Below, one piece after another: positions 53,791 to 64,000 of a stretch of DNA of 64,000 nucleotides. Origin of the DNA: Cheilinus undulatus (lineage: Eukaryota; Chordata; Actinopteri; Labriformes; Labridae). Below the pieces are notes generated by a model, which was not told the DNA's origin, searched no databases, and worked only from the letters and a program-made list of their open reading frames with translations. The position numbers and the translations under genes were made by a program. The stretch spans positions 33,254,151-33,318,150 of the forward strand of contig NC_054877.1 of NCBI RefSeq assembly GCF_018320785.1, given 5' to 3'. Position 1 is the first letter of the stretch. The number at the start of each line of letters is the position of its first letter.

Positions 53791-55860
53791 CTTGCTTGCC
53801 TGTAATTTACCTAAAGGACTGTATTGCAGCCATAGAAGTGCCACTGTAGGAAAACTACTGAAGCAATGCTGAAACTTTTTGAACCTAGAGAACATTTACA
53901 CACCTAAATGCAAAAAAAATAAGAGCCCATTTGGAATACAGGAATTCCCCCTTTTGTGGCAGGAAGAGGACAAGGAGTTGTGAATAGATTTGTGAGATTA
54001 CAGAAACCAAAAGCCTTGGCAGCACATTTAGATGACTGAATTATACATATAAAATAGGGCCCAGGTTGAAAATACATGAATTTCCCTTCGAAGCATCCCA
54101 GAGGCACCACGCTGTTGCTGAGTTATGGCTGGTTTTTTAGGCCTCAGCTGGACCAAAGCATGGGAACAACCAAACCAGGAGAAAAGAGACACAGAGAGCC
54201 ATAGATTGAGCAACACACAAACAGAAGAGGGCTTTAGGAAAGCACAGAAAAAGACGCACAGAGACTGAAGAGGGACTTAGAGCTATGACTGAAGCCTAAC
54301 TGTCATGAGAAGATGAGAGTTGCCATGGCCACCCAGGAGCCACCCAGCAAGCATGCAAGCAAGGGGAGGCTCTGTGGTGGGGGGGCCAGGGTCCTGGGCC
54401 AAGGCTAGTGGATCACATGCACTAACCAGGGATTATGTGCATAAGAGATGAGCGCTAAGCCGGCAGGTGAAGAAGGGAGGCCCTGGGACAAGGAGCGAGT
54501 GGAGCCATCCCTCAGGACAGCTCCCCCCGTAAGGAGTGGGGACTTTTTTTCCCAAGTGAGGCTGATCTCCAGCGTGTGAAGGAGACTCAGCCAGAGGTCC
54601 TCGAGTGCTGAAAGGGCATCCCCCGGGCTGCTTTCACTACGTAAGTGGCCAAAACGCTGGTCTTGTGAGTCATCTTGAGCAGCAAGAATGGGCCATCTTC
54701 AGTTTCATAAATCCCAATACAAACACACTCATGGATATGGACTAAGCATGGCTGAGGATAAGCACCACATGGCGGGGCATCAGCGGGGAACTTGTTGAAG
54801 CTTTTTGGCTTGGCGCTGACTTAAAAGGATGAATTCTATGATCTTTCAGCCACTTTAAAGAGGAAAAAAAATACACTTGAATCAGAAAATTCAAACTAGG
54901 CTAACTTTTCGACACATTTATGGAGGCATTTAATTTTAAGGCCAGGATCAACAGGTTCACAGGTTGTTTTTCTGCAGGGAATTAGCGTTCATAATATCCA
55001 TGGCCTTACAGGAATGTGTTTGAACCTTGATGATACAAAGAAATCACATTCCCATGGTGCACAAGGAGAAAACACACAGTTAACCAACCTCCCCCTAACA
55101 CCTTTTCAAGACGATAGTATCCCTGAACATATTAACATGTAAATACACTTAGATACTTCGACAATGCACTGAAATGCATATAATCTACATGCTAACTAGT
55201 CCTTTAAAGACTTTCCACTGCTGAATGTGCTTTGGAAACACTTTCATGTCTGGGTTTTAAAAATTAAACATGAGGCCTCTCTAAGAATCTCCAAAAGCGT
55301 TTTTCAATTTGATGAGGGATAAGGCGATGACTGGGGTTTTCGCTTTTCAAAGGAGGAGACCCAGAGTTCAATAAGACTTCAGTCTCATTGCCTTTGCCTC
55401 CAAGATGAAGATCTAAATGCTGTTTTTCTTTTTCTTTTTTAAAGAAAGCACCCACCACGTTAGGTGACAGATGGCAGGTTGTTTTGCAGGAATACCCGTT
55501 GCTATGGTCCCAGCTTCACTCGGCACAGCTCAGCATCCTCTCTGCCGGGGTACTGACTTGGAATAAGCGGACTTGAAACTCCACAGGTTGTTGTTGACAA
55601 ACATGAGCCCAGATGAGTCTGCTAATCTCCAGCTCCTTTATCCGCTCTTTATTGCCGTATAAACAGGCCTGAATGCGCTAAAAAACCAAACCTCTGTTTC
55701 CAGCCTTCTCTTATCTCACGCAGGGTTTAATCTAACGCCCTCTACCCTTTTTACATCTCTGCCTCCGCTAAATTCGACCATATTTTTGATTCACTACATC
55801 ACCATGACAACCCGTTATTTCCCATCCTTGAGCCTCCCCTCTGTCCGGCTCCTCTTCTCC
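53791..55860. other. Intergenic DNA without a recognised gene
   Basis: Mixed-composition sequence with a G-rich patch near 54360-54620. No domain-bearing frame or clear transposon end was seen. Confidence 0.4.
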
Positions 55861-56300
55861 ATTGATACCAATACCTCCCCCCTACCCAGTCTTTTTTTGT
55901 CCAAATAAAACAAAGCAGAGAGTGAATGCACTCTGAGGTAGGTAAATGTATTCAGTGACATCAGCCAGGACGAGTCTATTCTGCTGGATTCCTGTACCAC
56001 TTGTTTCCAGCCTTGTCTGGGGGCCGGACACTCTGTTGGGCCCATTGTCCTGCGTGTATTCCACACAGGCCCGCAATTAATGGAGGCCTTGTCTAAGGCT
56101 TCTGGAGCAGAAACTGCTGTTGGGGAGGGGGACAAAAGGCGAGCAGAGCTGGAGGGAAGAAGGGGGGGGAGCTGGGGGTTGCAATGGGAGGACCCCCCTT
56201 CCCTCTTTAAGGGGGGATTCAAAGGGAGAAGGAGGGACAGAGAGTGAGCAGAGTGCTGGATGAGATGTTTAAGTCATCCCACAGTCTGCCCGGCCTGAGA
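55861..56300. other. Candidate conserved non-coding stretch
   Basis: A low-repeat segment with motifs such as CCATTGTCC (SOX-like) at about 56040 and GCAATTAATGGAGG (homeodomain-like) at about 56073. The minus frame 55815-56222 has no recognisable domain. Regulatory function is a guess from position between atp13a3 and hes1. Confidence 0.2.
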
Positions 56301-56777
56301 TGTTTTCATACAAACAGTTGAAAGGAAACATTCACAGTATTTGATGAAGAGGATGGTCATTTCTCTGCCCACATGGAGGCAGTGAAGGAGGAGGCCAGGG
56401 GCCACAGCTTTAACACCAGTTGAAGATGCAGGATGGAGGCTCACCTGCACTGACTACACCTCAGCTGGTGCAGCGACACACTTCTGATTTTACCAAGTCT
56501 TTTAAGAAACCTGTCAAACTAGTCCAGAATACAAAGGTTAACCTGAGCCACGGAGTTAAACAGAATCCAACATTTAAGGCCTTAGCTCATAAATGATTAT
56601 TAGTTTTATAATTATGAAAGTCCCAGAGTGTGTCAGTGGCACCTTTAGGGCACTGACGAAAAGAGAAACCTATAAAGACTGGGCCGACGAAATGTTCCTC
56701 CAGTGATCTTAATCATACAAAAGCCTTTATAAATACATAGCAGTCTACTCAAATCCTTCTTGTAGTGTTTTATTAAT

Positions 56778-58139
56778 ACATTACCTATAAAAAGTATTCA
56801 CCCCTTTGGTTGTTTTTCCCGTTTATTGATGTAATTGAAATCAATCATGGACAATACAATTTTACTTTAAAAATTGCAAAGACATCTTAAATGTCACAGT
56901 GAAAACATATTTCTGCAAAGTAAATTAAATTAAATATAACGTAAAATAAGTGACTGCATAAATCTTCACCCGCTTCAAGTCAGAATTTAGTAAATGCACC
57001 TTCGGCTGAAATCACAGAGCTGAGTCTGTGTTGGTAGGCCTAAATCAGGCTCGCACACCTGGACACAACAAATTTACTCCATTCTTTTTTGCAAAACTGC
57101 TCAAGCTCTTTCAGGTTGCATGGGGATCAGGGCTGCAGCCCTTTTCAAACGCAGCTAGAAGTTCTCTTCTGAATTGAGGTCTGGGCTGTATTTTGACTCA
57201 GCCTTTCCAGAACATTTATGTCAAAATAGACCAAACTACAGTTCCCCCAGGAACTACTTAAGACTGAATAAGATTGACCTCCAGGATTTTCATATATTTT
57301 CAATTTACCCTATACCTTTACAAGCTTTCCAGGGCTGGCTGCTGAGAAGCATCCCCACATTATGATGCTGCCACCACCATGATGGGTAGTGTTTGGTGTC
57401 CAACAAACATAGCATCTTGTCTGATGGCCAAAAAGCACCATTTTTGTCTCATCAGACCAAACATGCCTTTTGACAAACTGTAGTCAAGATTTAATGAGTT
57501 TTCTTCAACAGTTGCTTTCTCTGTGCCACTCTACCATAAAGCTTTGACTGGTGAAGAACCCAAGCAACAGTTGTTGTATGCAGAGTCTCTCCCATCTCAG
57601 TGGCTGAAGCTTCTAACTCCTTCAGAGTAGTCATAGGTGTCTTGGTGGTCTCACTATTCTTCTTCTTGCACGGCCAGTTTGTTAGGATAGTCTGATCCAG
57701 GCAGATTTTAAAATGTGCCAAATTAAATCCACACATGTAAATCTGATATGTAATGGGTTTTTTTTATTAGTACCTCAGTAACACGTCCACAGTACCACGA
57801 CAGTCTGGCTGCAGACGCTGTACATCTCAAAGTGGAGATTCTATAATTTGCAGATACAGCAAATTTCCAGCTTTGTTTTTTTTTTTAAAGTTCAGCTTTA
57901 TACTTAAAAATGTCTGATAGTTTCATTCATAAAATAACTTCATTTGCAAAAGAGAATTTGGGACTTATTTTACCTTACATATGTTTAATTAACATTACTT
58001 TGTAGAAATTTGTTTTTACTTTGACACTGAAGGGTTTTTTTGTCAAAAAAGCCAAATTATATTGACCATGATTGATCTATGAAATAAATAAAATGGTATA
58101 AAAAATCCAAGGGGGTGAATACTTTTAAAAGGCACTGTA
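56778..58139 (-). mobile_element. Tc1-like element (family 2), degraded full-length copy
   Basis: The ends TTACCTATAAAAAGTATTCA and AATACTTTTAAAAGGCACTG are the family's inverted repeats. The minus strand encodes transposase pieces, for example 57491-57736 (ETTKTPMTTLKELEAS, LHQSKLYGRVAQRK). Several stops and frameshifts make it inactive. It is the best guide to the uninterrupted structure of the copy at 43181. Confidence 0.8.
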
Positions 58140-60030
58140 AGTCTTAATAATGTTGAAATTTTGTTGTTTTTTTAACAGTTAACTTTTTCGTAACACTCTA
58201 GCTTAGCTTCGCATGTCATCTTTTTTTTCTTTACAGATAAGATGACTCAATCTGTTCATTTAATTTACTTGAAAGCCTCTTACGTCTAATATATTCAAAC
58301 AGAAGGCATCTTTCCATGCCAAGCTCTCACTGAATCTATATTTCTAAACATGTGCGGTCAATAAACCAAACCAAAGAGGGATAACTGATATCCTCCTGCT
58401 CTGTTCTCCTGGTTATCAGCCTCTTGCTGGACCTTGATAGCTTTCTAACCTGACCCTCCCATCTCAGGGTTCCCACACTGATACAGATCAGAGCCGTCAA
58501 TAAACCTCACGTTGACATCGCTGTCTGTGCAATAAAGGGCTGTTTGTGTCGGAAGAGGCTCACTGAAAACACAACTGATGGGATGTTATTTATTGTTGGG
58601 CAGCTCTCATCTGCACTGAGCAGATTCTGGCTGTTTTAACTGAGCTTCTTGTTAAAAAATCCAGATAGAGAATTCACTGATCCCTGGGGAACAGTTGATT
58701 ATAGGCTAAAGTGGAACGTATCTATGAGTTTGTACACTTGAGGGGGAAAAGTAATTAATTGTAAAAAGAATTTAAGCCACATAGCCTATTTGACGTTCCA
58801 TTATATCCATCTTATTGTTTTCCTAAAGGAAATGTTGACAATGCCTTAATCTTTGATTGTAATGTGTGCTAGTTAGTTTGCTTAAATCTAGTTTGACTAG
58901 AGATTTCCTTTAACTTAAAGCTCAGGAGCTTCTTTTATCGTAGACAAAGTTGTATATTTGTCTTTTTGCTTATTTTATTGTTTACATTGTTTTTTCAAAC
59001 GGTGGTTAAAAGTCGAACACATCACTTTGAATCTTTCCTGTTGATGCTCTCGCATTGTTCAGTAACTTTGTCTGACGCCTACCATGCAGCAGCAGCTTCA
59101 TGCACTGAAACATAATCACATAAAGAAGGTCACCTTAATGGTGATGGTCTGATTTGCTTGTTATGTTGGCTATAAAAAGGCATCAGCTTTGATATCAGTT
59201 TCATGACGGGGTACACACTCCTAACAGGAGCTTTAATCTTATGCTGGCTTAGGTTAAAGAGCCAGCGGTGCTTGAAGTTGTCTCGCTCATCAGAGAGAAG
59301 AAGCAGAGGATGCACAAAGTGACCTGCTTCTGGGGTCATTTCACCTCTGAGGGTTAAGGAGTTTTAAGGAGAGTGTTTGAAGTCTATCAGGGAGGATAGA
59401 AACCTGTGCCAGACAGAGACGTCTGTAAGATAATTTATGTCAACTAAACAGACCAGACCACATGATGTTTTACGTCTAAATTAAAGCCACAGCCAACAAT
59501 GATGATCATTATGACTTAAAAGTTAGATTGTGCTTTAAAACAGCAAAATAAAAAGCTGAAACTCTTACCGGTACTATTTAATCGGGTTTAATTAGGTCAG
59601 ACTTAAGTAAAAACATGCACCTTGAGCTCTACATAACGTTGGATAAATAGGGGTAATAAAACATCACCAGTTGTGTAAAAAATAAAAAATAAATAAATAA
59701 AGCATACCCACTTTCTTGTTAGAAGTTTTGGTTGCTCTTCCTCGCCTCTTTAGTGAAACTTGATAAAGCCTTTTCTCGTCATAATCCTCAGCTGTAAAAT
59801 GTTTTGGATGTACATTTACTCTAGAAAAAAGAAGATAAGAGAAATCATTATTAAAAGATTAACCAGGTGTCACTGAGTGTGGGATTTTCTTTTTCCTTTG
59901 TACTTGATCTTTTTAATAATCATCTTCAAACTTCAAATTCATGCTATTTTAGAATAATTTAACAGTTTAATGGTGCCATGGTAAGACAGGAAAACATAAT
60001 AGCTCGCAGACTTCCACTAATAACAAAATC
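58140..60030. other. Intergenic DNA without a recognised gene
   Basis: AT-rich sequence upstream of hes1 with a short AAATAAATAAATAA run near 59688. One TTCCCAC (RBPJ-type heptamer) lies near 58470, which may be chance. No protein-like frame was seen. Confidence 0.35.
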
Positions 60031-60035
60031 ACTGT

Positions 60036-60295
60036 GCAGCATTATTTGTGGATTTATTTAAAGCATCTGGCGCAGTTGACCACTCATTTACAGAAACGCA
60101 GCCAATCGGGTTTTGATCACAATAGTTGGAAATGGTGTCAGTTATCTCTAGTCCTCTTTTCTCCAGATTACAAAGGGAGTTGTCCAAGGGTCCATTCTCT
60201 GACATATCCTATCTACCATAAATGACATTACTTCTTTGATACACGATTTCCATCTTTATGCAGATGACACAGTCCCGTACTTTGTAAAAATCCAA
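60036..60295 (+). pseudogene. Fossil LINE reverse-transcriptase fragment
   Basis: From 60036 the sequence reads AALFVDLFKASGAVDH, a decayed form of the catalytic block FVDLxKAFDTVDH. After frameshifts it reads GVVQGSIL near 60176 and HLYADDTVPYF with YADD at 60257-60268. The order and spacing fit a non-LTR reverse transcriptase with internal deletion. It differs from the LINE at 10408 in keeping YADD but lacking most other parts. Confidence 0.7.
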
Positions 60296-60299
60296 CTTT

Positions 60300-61750
60300 A
60301 CTAATGTTGTGAACAAATTTCGAAGTACTGGGGGCACTTTTGATAACATCACTAGTTGATACACCACATATTGAGTTTCTTAATTCATGCAAGGAGTATA
60401 CCAAGTGGACATGTAGATTTAAGTTGACCCAACATTTTCTGGGGGCTCAACTTGGCTGATCTCCACTGATTGGCTAAGAAAAATCATTCTTGTTCTATTG
60501 TATTACAGGGAGTTCGGGGAGTCAACAAAGCCTAGGGACCATATATGGTTTCTTGCCCCACAAAGGGTTGGGGAAAAATTATATTTACTTAAAATCAAAA
60601 CTAATATTTTTGGTAAAATTAAAACAGATTGAGATTTTCTCCTTATTAAAGCCAATGAATCAAGTCAGTTATGAAAAATAACTTTTTATTATTTTTAAAT
60701 TTTTATTAAACATATGCAGTCGCATAAAAGATTTCTGATAAATGTTGTGCTTATGTCAGCTAATGAGGGCCTTTTATTGCAAATAAAAATGTTCTTTTAT
60801 AGGTCTTCAGGGTGCTAAATAACTCGTTGTCTCCAGCTGTGTGATGAGAGGAGTGTCAGAATTCATGTCAGTGAGTGGACAGCTGAGTGTGTCACAGATT
60901 TTCTTCTTCACTGGACATCAGGCCTGGAGTGTGTCAGAGGATGAGGTGTCCAACTCTGTAGCTCTTAATGCGGCAGATAAAAGGCCAGGCGTGTGTGTTC
61001 ATGAGCATGTGGAAAACAGAGAAACAGAAGAGCTTCTGCATGCATAGCAGTAAGTGGTATAATTCATCTTAGAACCTTAAATGTTTAGACTTTCTTTATA
61101 ATCAGTAAAATCATAAAGGTCTACAACTACTTTGACATGCCAAAAGTGTATAAAAAAGAAATACATGTTGTCTATGGTCAACTTTTAGTCATCAGTTTTA
61201 GTCAAGATTTATGTTTGCAAAACACACAACTTTTAAATAATCTATAAATAGCCTCATTTTATAACACAGAAGTAGGAGAGATAATTTCCCAAATGATGTG
61301 AAAATATTTTTAAAATCCTTATAAAGGGGCGGCATAATATGTACACCACTGATTACATACATGGACAAGCGTGTAACAAAAAATTGGCAATATTAAACAC
61401 TTTTAAGAACACTGAAGCAATAACAAATATGTAGGATACTTAAATGCTATATAAAAATAATCGAATCGTTATTTTTATGGCAGTCATGGGTTAAATTCAC
61501 CCAAAAAACTCTTGAATCCAACATCACAAACGTTTATGCTAGCTGTTGGCGTAATTTATTTGACTTTTCAGCTCAACAGTTGGATATAAACGGGTTAAAT
61601 GTACCAGGATAGGTGAAACATTTGCTACTATAAAGACTTTAACACACTGAGCAGGTTTTTTTTTAAACTAAACATACCGGCAACGTCGAAGTAGAACCTC
61701 TTTTTCTTCATAAATTCAAACTTAGTGTTAACTTTTCGTCGTAAAACCCT
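60300..61750. other. hes1 upstream region
   Basis: AT-rich DNA before the hes1 promoter. The frame at 60841-61047 shows no domain. No mobile element was recognised. Confidence 0.4.
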
Positions 61751-61764
61751 CTATCACCATCGTG

Positions 61765-61920
61765 ACAGTTAGCCAATGGCAGCGCCTGGCCGCACGAGCC
61801 CGCCGCCTCCCCGGCCCCGTGTCCCGCGCGCTCATTGGACAGAGAGAAAAACACGCACACGAGCCGCTCGCGTGCAGGCTCGAGCTCTATAAATACAACG
61901 CGAGGCGCTGGAAACAGGAG
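61765..61920 (+). promoter_or_regulatory. hes1: hes1 core promoter with CCAAT, N-boxes and TATA
   Basis: A GC-rich segment with AGCCAATGG at 61771-61779, an inverted CCAAT (ATTGG, within 61831-61840), two N-boxes CACGAG (61793-61798, 61858-61863), a CGCGTG box (61869-61874) and TATAAATA (61888-61895). The order CACACGAGCC, CGCGTGCAG, TATA closely follows the mammalian Hes1 promoter, where N-boxes bind Hes1 itself for negative feedback. Transcription should start about 25-30 bases after the TATA box, near 61915-61925. The paired GTGGGAA-type RBPJ sites expected just upstream were not found. Confidence 0.8.
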
Positions 61921-62082
61921 CAGAGTGTGTGTCAGCTTGTCGATAAGGCAGAAGTCACCGCAGACGTTTGTCTTCAGTAACCTGCAACGTGGTCTGCGAG
62001 GAGAAGGCGCCACTCACCGAGCTGGACTGGCTGCTAAAAAGCTGTTGTTCAAGTTTTTGTTGGAGTTTTTAAACCTTTGAAA

Positions 62083-63555
62083 ATGCCGGCCGGGACTTTA
62101 GAAAGAACTTCTCCATCCTCTGTGGCTGCTACACCTGCGAGAGGAGACAACACACCTGAGAAACCCCGCACTCTATCAGAGAACAGAAAGGTATGTGGGA
62201 AATATGATCCTTTTCTATTGTATTAGCTAATTTTAAGCTATTGAAAACATACATTTTACCTACTTTTTGTACTTTTAGTCCTCTAAACCAATCATGGAGA
62301 AGAGGAGACGTGCACGCATCAATGAGAGTTTAGGGCAACTAAAGACCCTCATCATGGATGCTCTTAAGAAAGATGTGAGTAGCCTATATGGTTCTATATC
62401 TCAAGGAAACATTAATTTAGCAACCAAATAGGTTATTAAATCAGCTGTTTTTGTTTGTTTAGAGCTCCAGACACTCCAAACTGGAGAAGGCGGACATCTT
62501 GGAGATGACTGTAAAGCACCTTAGGAACCTGCAGCGACTCCAGATGACTGGTAAGTAATTGAATTTTCTCTGTTAGGAATGTTCATTTATGAGCAGTGGC
62601 TCTTGGGTGCTTAACTTCTGATTGTAAACATGTTCCCACGGTCTCCAGGATTTATTACACTACCACAGCTGGGCTGCTTCCCTTTGGGAATTGATTTCAA
62701 AAGGCATGAAAGAAACAGATTTTAACTCGTGTTTATAATTTTAAAGCTCCTGAGAGGAATTTTTTTTTTAGTTATGAAACGGGCTGATATTACCAACCAT
62801 GTCTCTTTATGACTTGCAAAAGCAGAGGGGAAAATCAGAATAAACATTTTTTTTTCTTTATGGTAGATTTTAATGCCTGAAACCATTACAGCAGAGTAGG
62901 TGTAAAAAAATGATGAATTGAAACAGCCTTTAAAAATGATCTGCTTCAGAATTTTTAATGGGTTATACATCTGACTGTTAAAGAATGAAGGACAAGACTG
63001 ATACAAGAAAAACAACTTACAATTACAACACAAGTCTTTACTGGAGCTTTCTATGTATCTATCTATCTATCTATCTATCTATCTAAATTTATATTTGTGT
63101 TTTTGTCTTCTGCAGCTGCTGTAAATACAGATCCGTCCATCCTGGGCAAATACAGAGCCGGCTTCAGCGAGTGTGTAGGCGAGGTCACCCGTTTCCTGTC
63201 CACATGTGAAGGGGTGAATACAGAGGTGAGGACGCGCCTCCTCAGTCACCTGGCAGCCTGCGTCACCCAGATCAACGCTGTGAACTTCTACACACCTCAC
63301 CCAGGCTCACTAGGGCTGGGACAGAGCGGCGGCACACAGGTCCATCAGATGCCCTGCAAAAGCAGCTCAGCGTTGCACGCCTCTTCTGAGGCCATGAAAA
63401 TGTACGGAGGATTCCAGGTTGTGCCAACGCCAGACGGACAGTTTGCTTTTCTTGTTCCCAGCGCAGCTCTGGTGCCACTGAGTGCTCAGAGCAGCCAGCA
63501 CATGTCACCTGTTGCACCCGCAGTCACCTCAGACTCAGTATGGAGACCGTGGTAA
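62083..63555 (+). CDS. hes1: Hes1/Her6-type bHLH-Orange transcriptional repressor (243 aa)
   Basis: Four exons, 62083-62190, 62279-62374, 62463-62550 and 63116-63555 (stop TAA), with the intron positions typical of HES genes. The start at 62083 begins MPAGTLE, as in Hes1 proteins (MPAD...). The basic region ([14 protein letters not shown], residues 39-52) has the proline of the HES family; helix-loop-helix follows to about residue 93. The Orange domain starts at [15 protein letters not shown] (about 107). The protein ends exactly in WRPW (240-243), which recruits Groucho/TLE. Hes1 represses proneural and cell-cycle genes, usually downstream of Notch, and its own promoter. It is shorter than human HES1 (280 aa), mainly between Orange and WRPW, and lacks the RN after WRPW. 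Linkage to atp13a3 favours hes1/her6 over hes4/her9; a teleost duplicate is possible. Confidence 0.92.
63058..63084. repeat. (TCTA)n microsatellite
   Basis: About seven CTAT/TCTA units in hes1 intron 3, 31 bases before the last exon's acceptor, so length variation could touch the branch region. Confidence 0.9.
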
Positions 63556-63776
63556 CTGATTTGCTATAAAAGGACTCTATCACAAGTCTTAAACACATTT
63601 TGTACATTTTGTGAATGTTTTTAAAACCTACTTGAGTGGGATGTTTACACACGTTTGTATTTTTATACAGTATGGTCATGCATAGATATTTGTGGCCTCC
63701 TTACTTGCTTTGATTTGCCTCTGGAGGTGAGAAACTCCTTCAGAAACTCTCGAAAAGCACTGATTTTTTTTAGAAT

Positions 63777-63782
63777 AATAAA
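63777..63782 (+). terminator. hes1: hes1 poly(A) signal
   Basis: AATAAA about 220 bases after the stop codon, followed by T-rich DNA (TTGTTTCTTTGTCC, 63819-63832). This gives a short 3' UTR, as expected of an unstable hes mRNA. Confidence 0.65.
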
Positions 63783-64000
63783 ATGCTTTTATGATGTTTA
63801 CAGTATTCTTCTTGCAGTTGTTTCTTTGTCCTTTTTCTTACTGAATACCATCTAAAAGTCACGCTGATGCTCAATACAGGGATGACTGCACACAATCAAT
63901 TAAGTTGACATCCCTGGAGTTTAAGCTGCATGAAATTAGTGATAAACTTAATGCTTAGTAGTGACAGTGACCTGCTTTCTGTCTGTAAATTACACATCTC

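Noticed and set aside
55815..56222. 135-codon open frame on the minus strand.
   Set aside because: Low-complexity proline and serine content, no domain, and GC-rich composition explain it.

Overview
The window is vertebrate nuclear DNA, almost certainly from a ray-finned (teleost, probably percomorph) fish. Genes are split into many short exons with GT-AG introns. Introns and intergenic DNA are AT-rich and full of typical fish repeats: several Tc1/mariner copies, hAT and piggyBac-type MITEs, tRNA-derived SINEs and a CR1/Rex1-like LINE. No operon, CRISPR array or prokaryotic feature is present.

Three protein genes lie on the + strand. (1) 1541-7170 is the 3' part of a nucleolin-type gene: half of RRM1, complete RRM2, RRM3 and RRM4, and an unusually reduced tail with almost no RGG repeats. 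Its 5' exons lie before the window. (2) A CpG-containing promoter and non-coding first exon near 8880-9193, then 32 coding exons from 16457 to 45985, encode a complete 1243-residue P5B-type ATPase. It matches ATP13A3, a polyamine-transporting ATPase of endosomal membranes. All exon phases join without a stop, and all P-type signatures are present (TGES, PPALP, DKTGT, KGAPE, TGD, GDGAND). One intron uses a GC donor and one exon is only 18 nt. (3) 62083-63555, with four exons, is a hes1/her6-type bHLH-Orange repressor of 243 residues ending in WRPW. Its compact promoter has CCAAT boxes, a TATA box and N-boxes. ATP13A3 and HES1 also lie in the same region in other vertebrates, which supports both calls.

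Layout: 1-1540 nucleolin intron with a long inverted repeat; 1541-7170 nucleolin exons; 7171-8880 intergenic; 8880-46360 atp13a3, with introns carrying most of the mobile elements, including a LINE nested in a Tc1 element (10110-13662) and a piggyBac-like MITE nested in another Tc1 element (43181-45190); 46360-61700 intergenic DNA with Tc1 copies, a LINE fossil and low-repeat stretches that may be hes1 regulatory DNA; 61700-63800 hes1.

The genes do not form a pathway: nucleolin acts in rRNA production, ATP13A3 in polyamine transport, Hes1 in Notch-related repression. I found no convincing new biological system. The points most worth checking are the nucleolin protein without a normal GAR tail, the hes1 promoter without the paired RBPJ sites known from mammals, the nested transposons, and a perfect 20-bp hairpin inside a MITE. 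Exon boundaries were read by eye from splice sites and reading frame; transposon family names come from recognition, not a database search.
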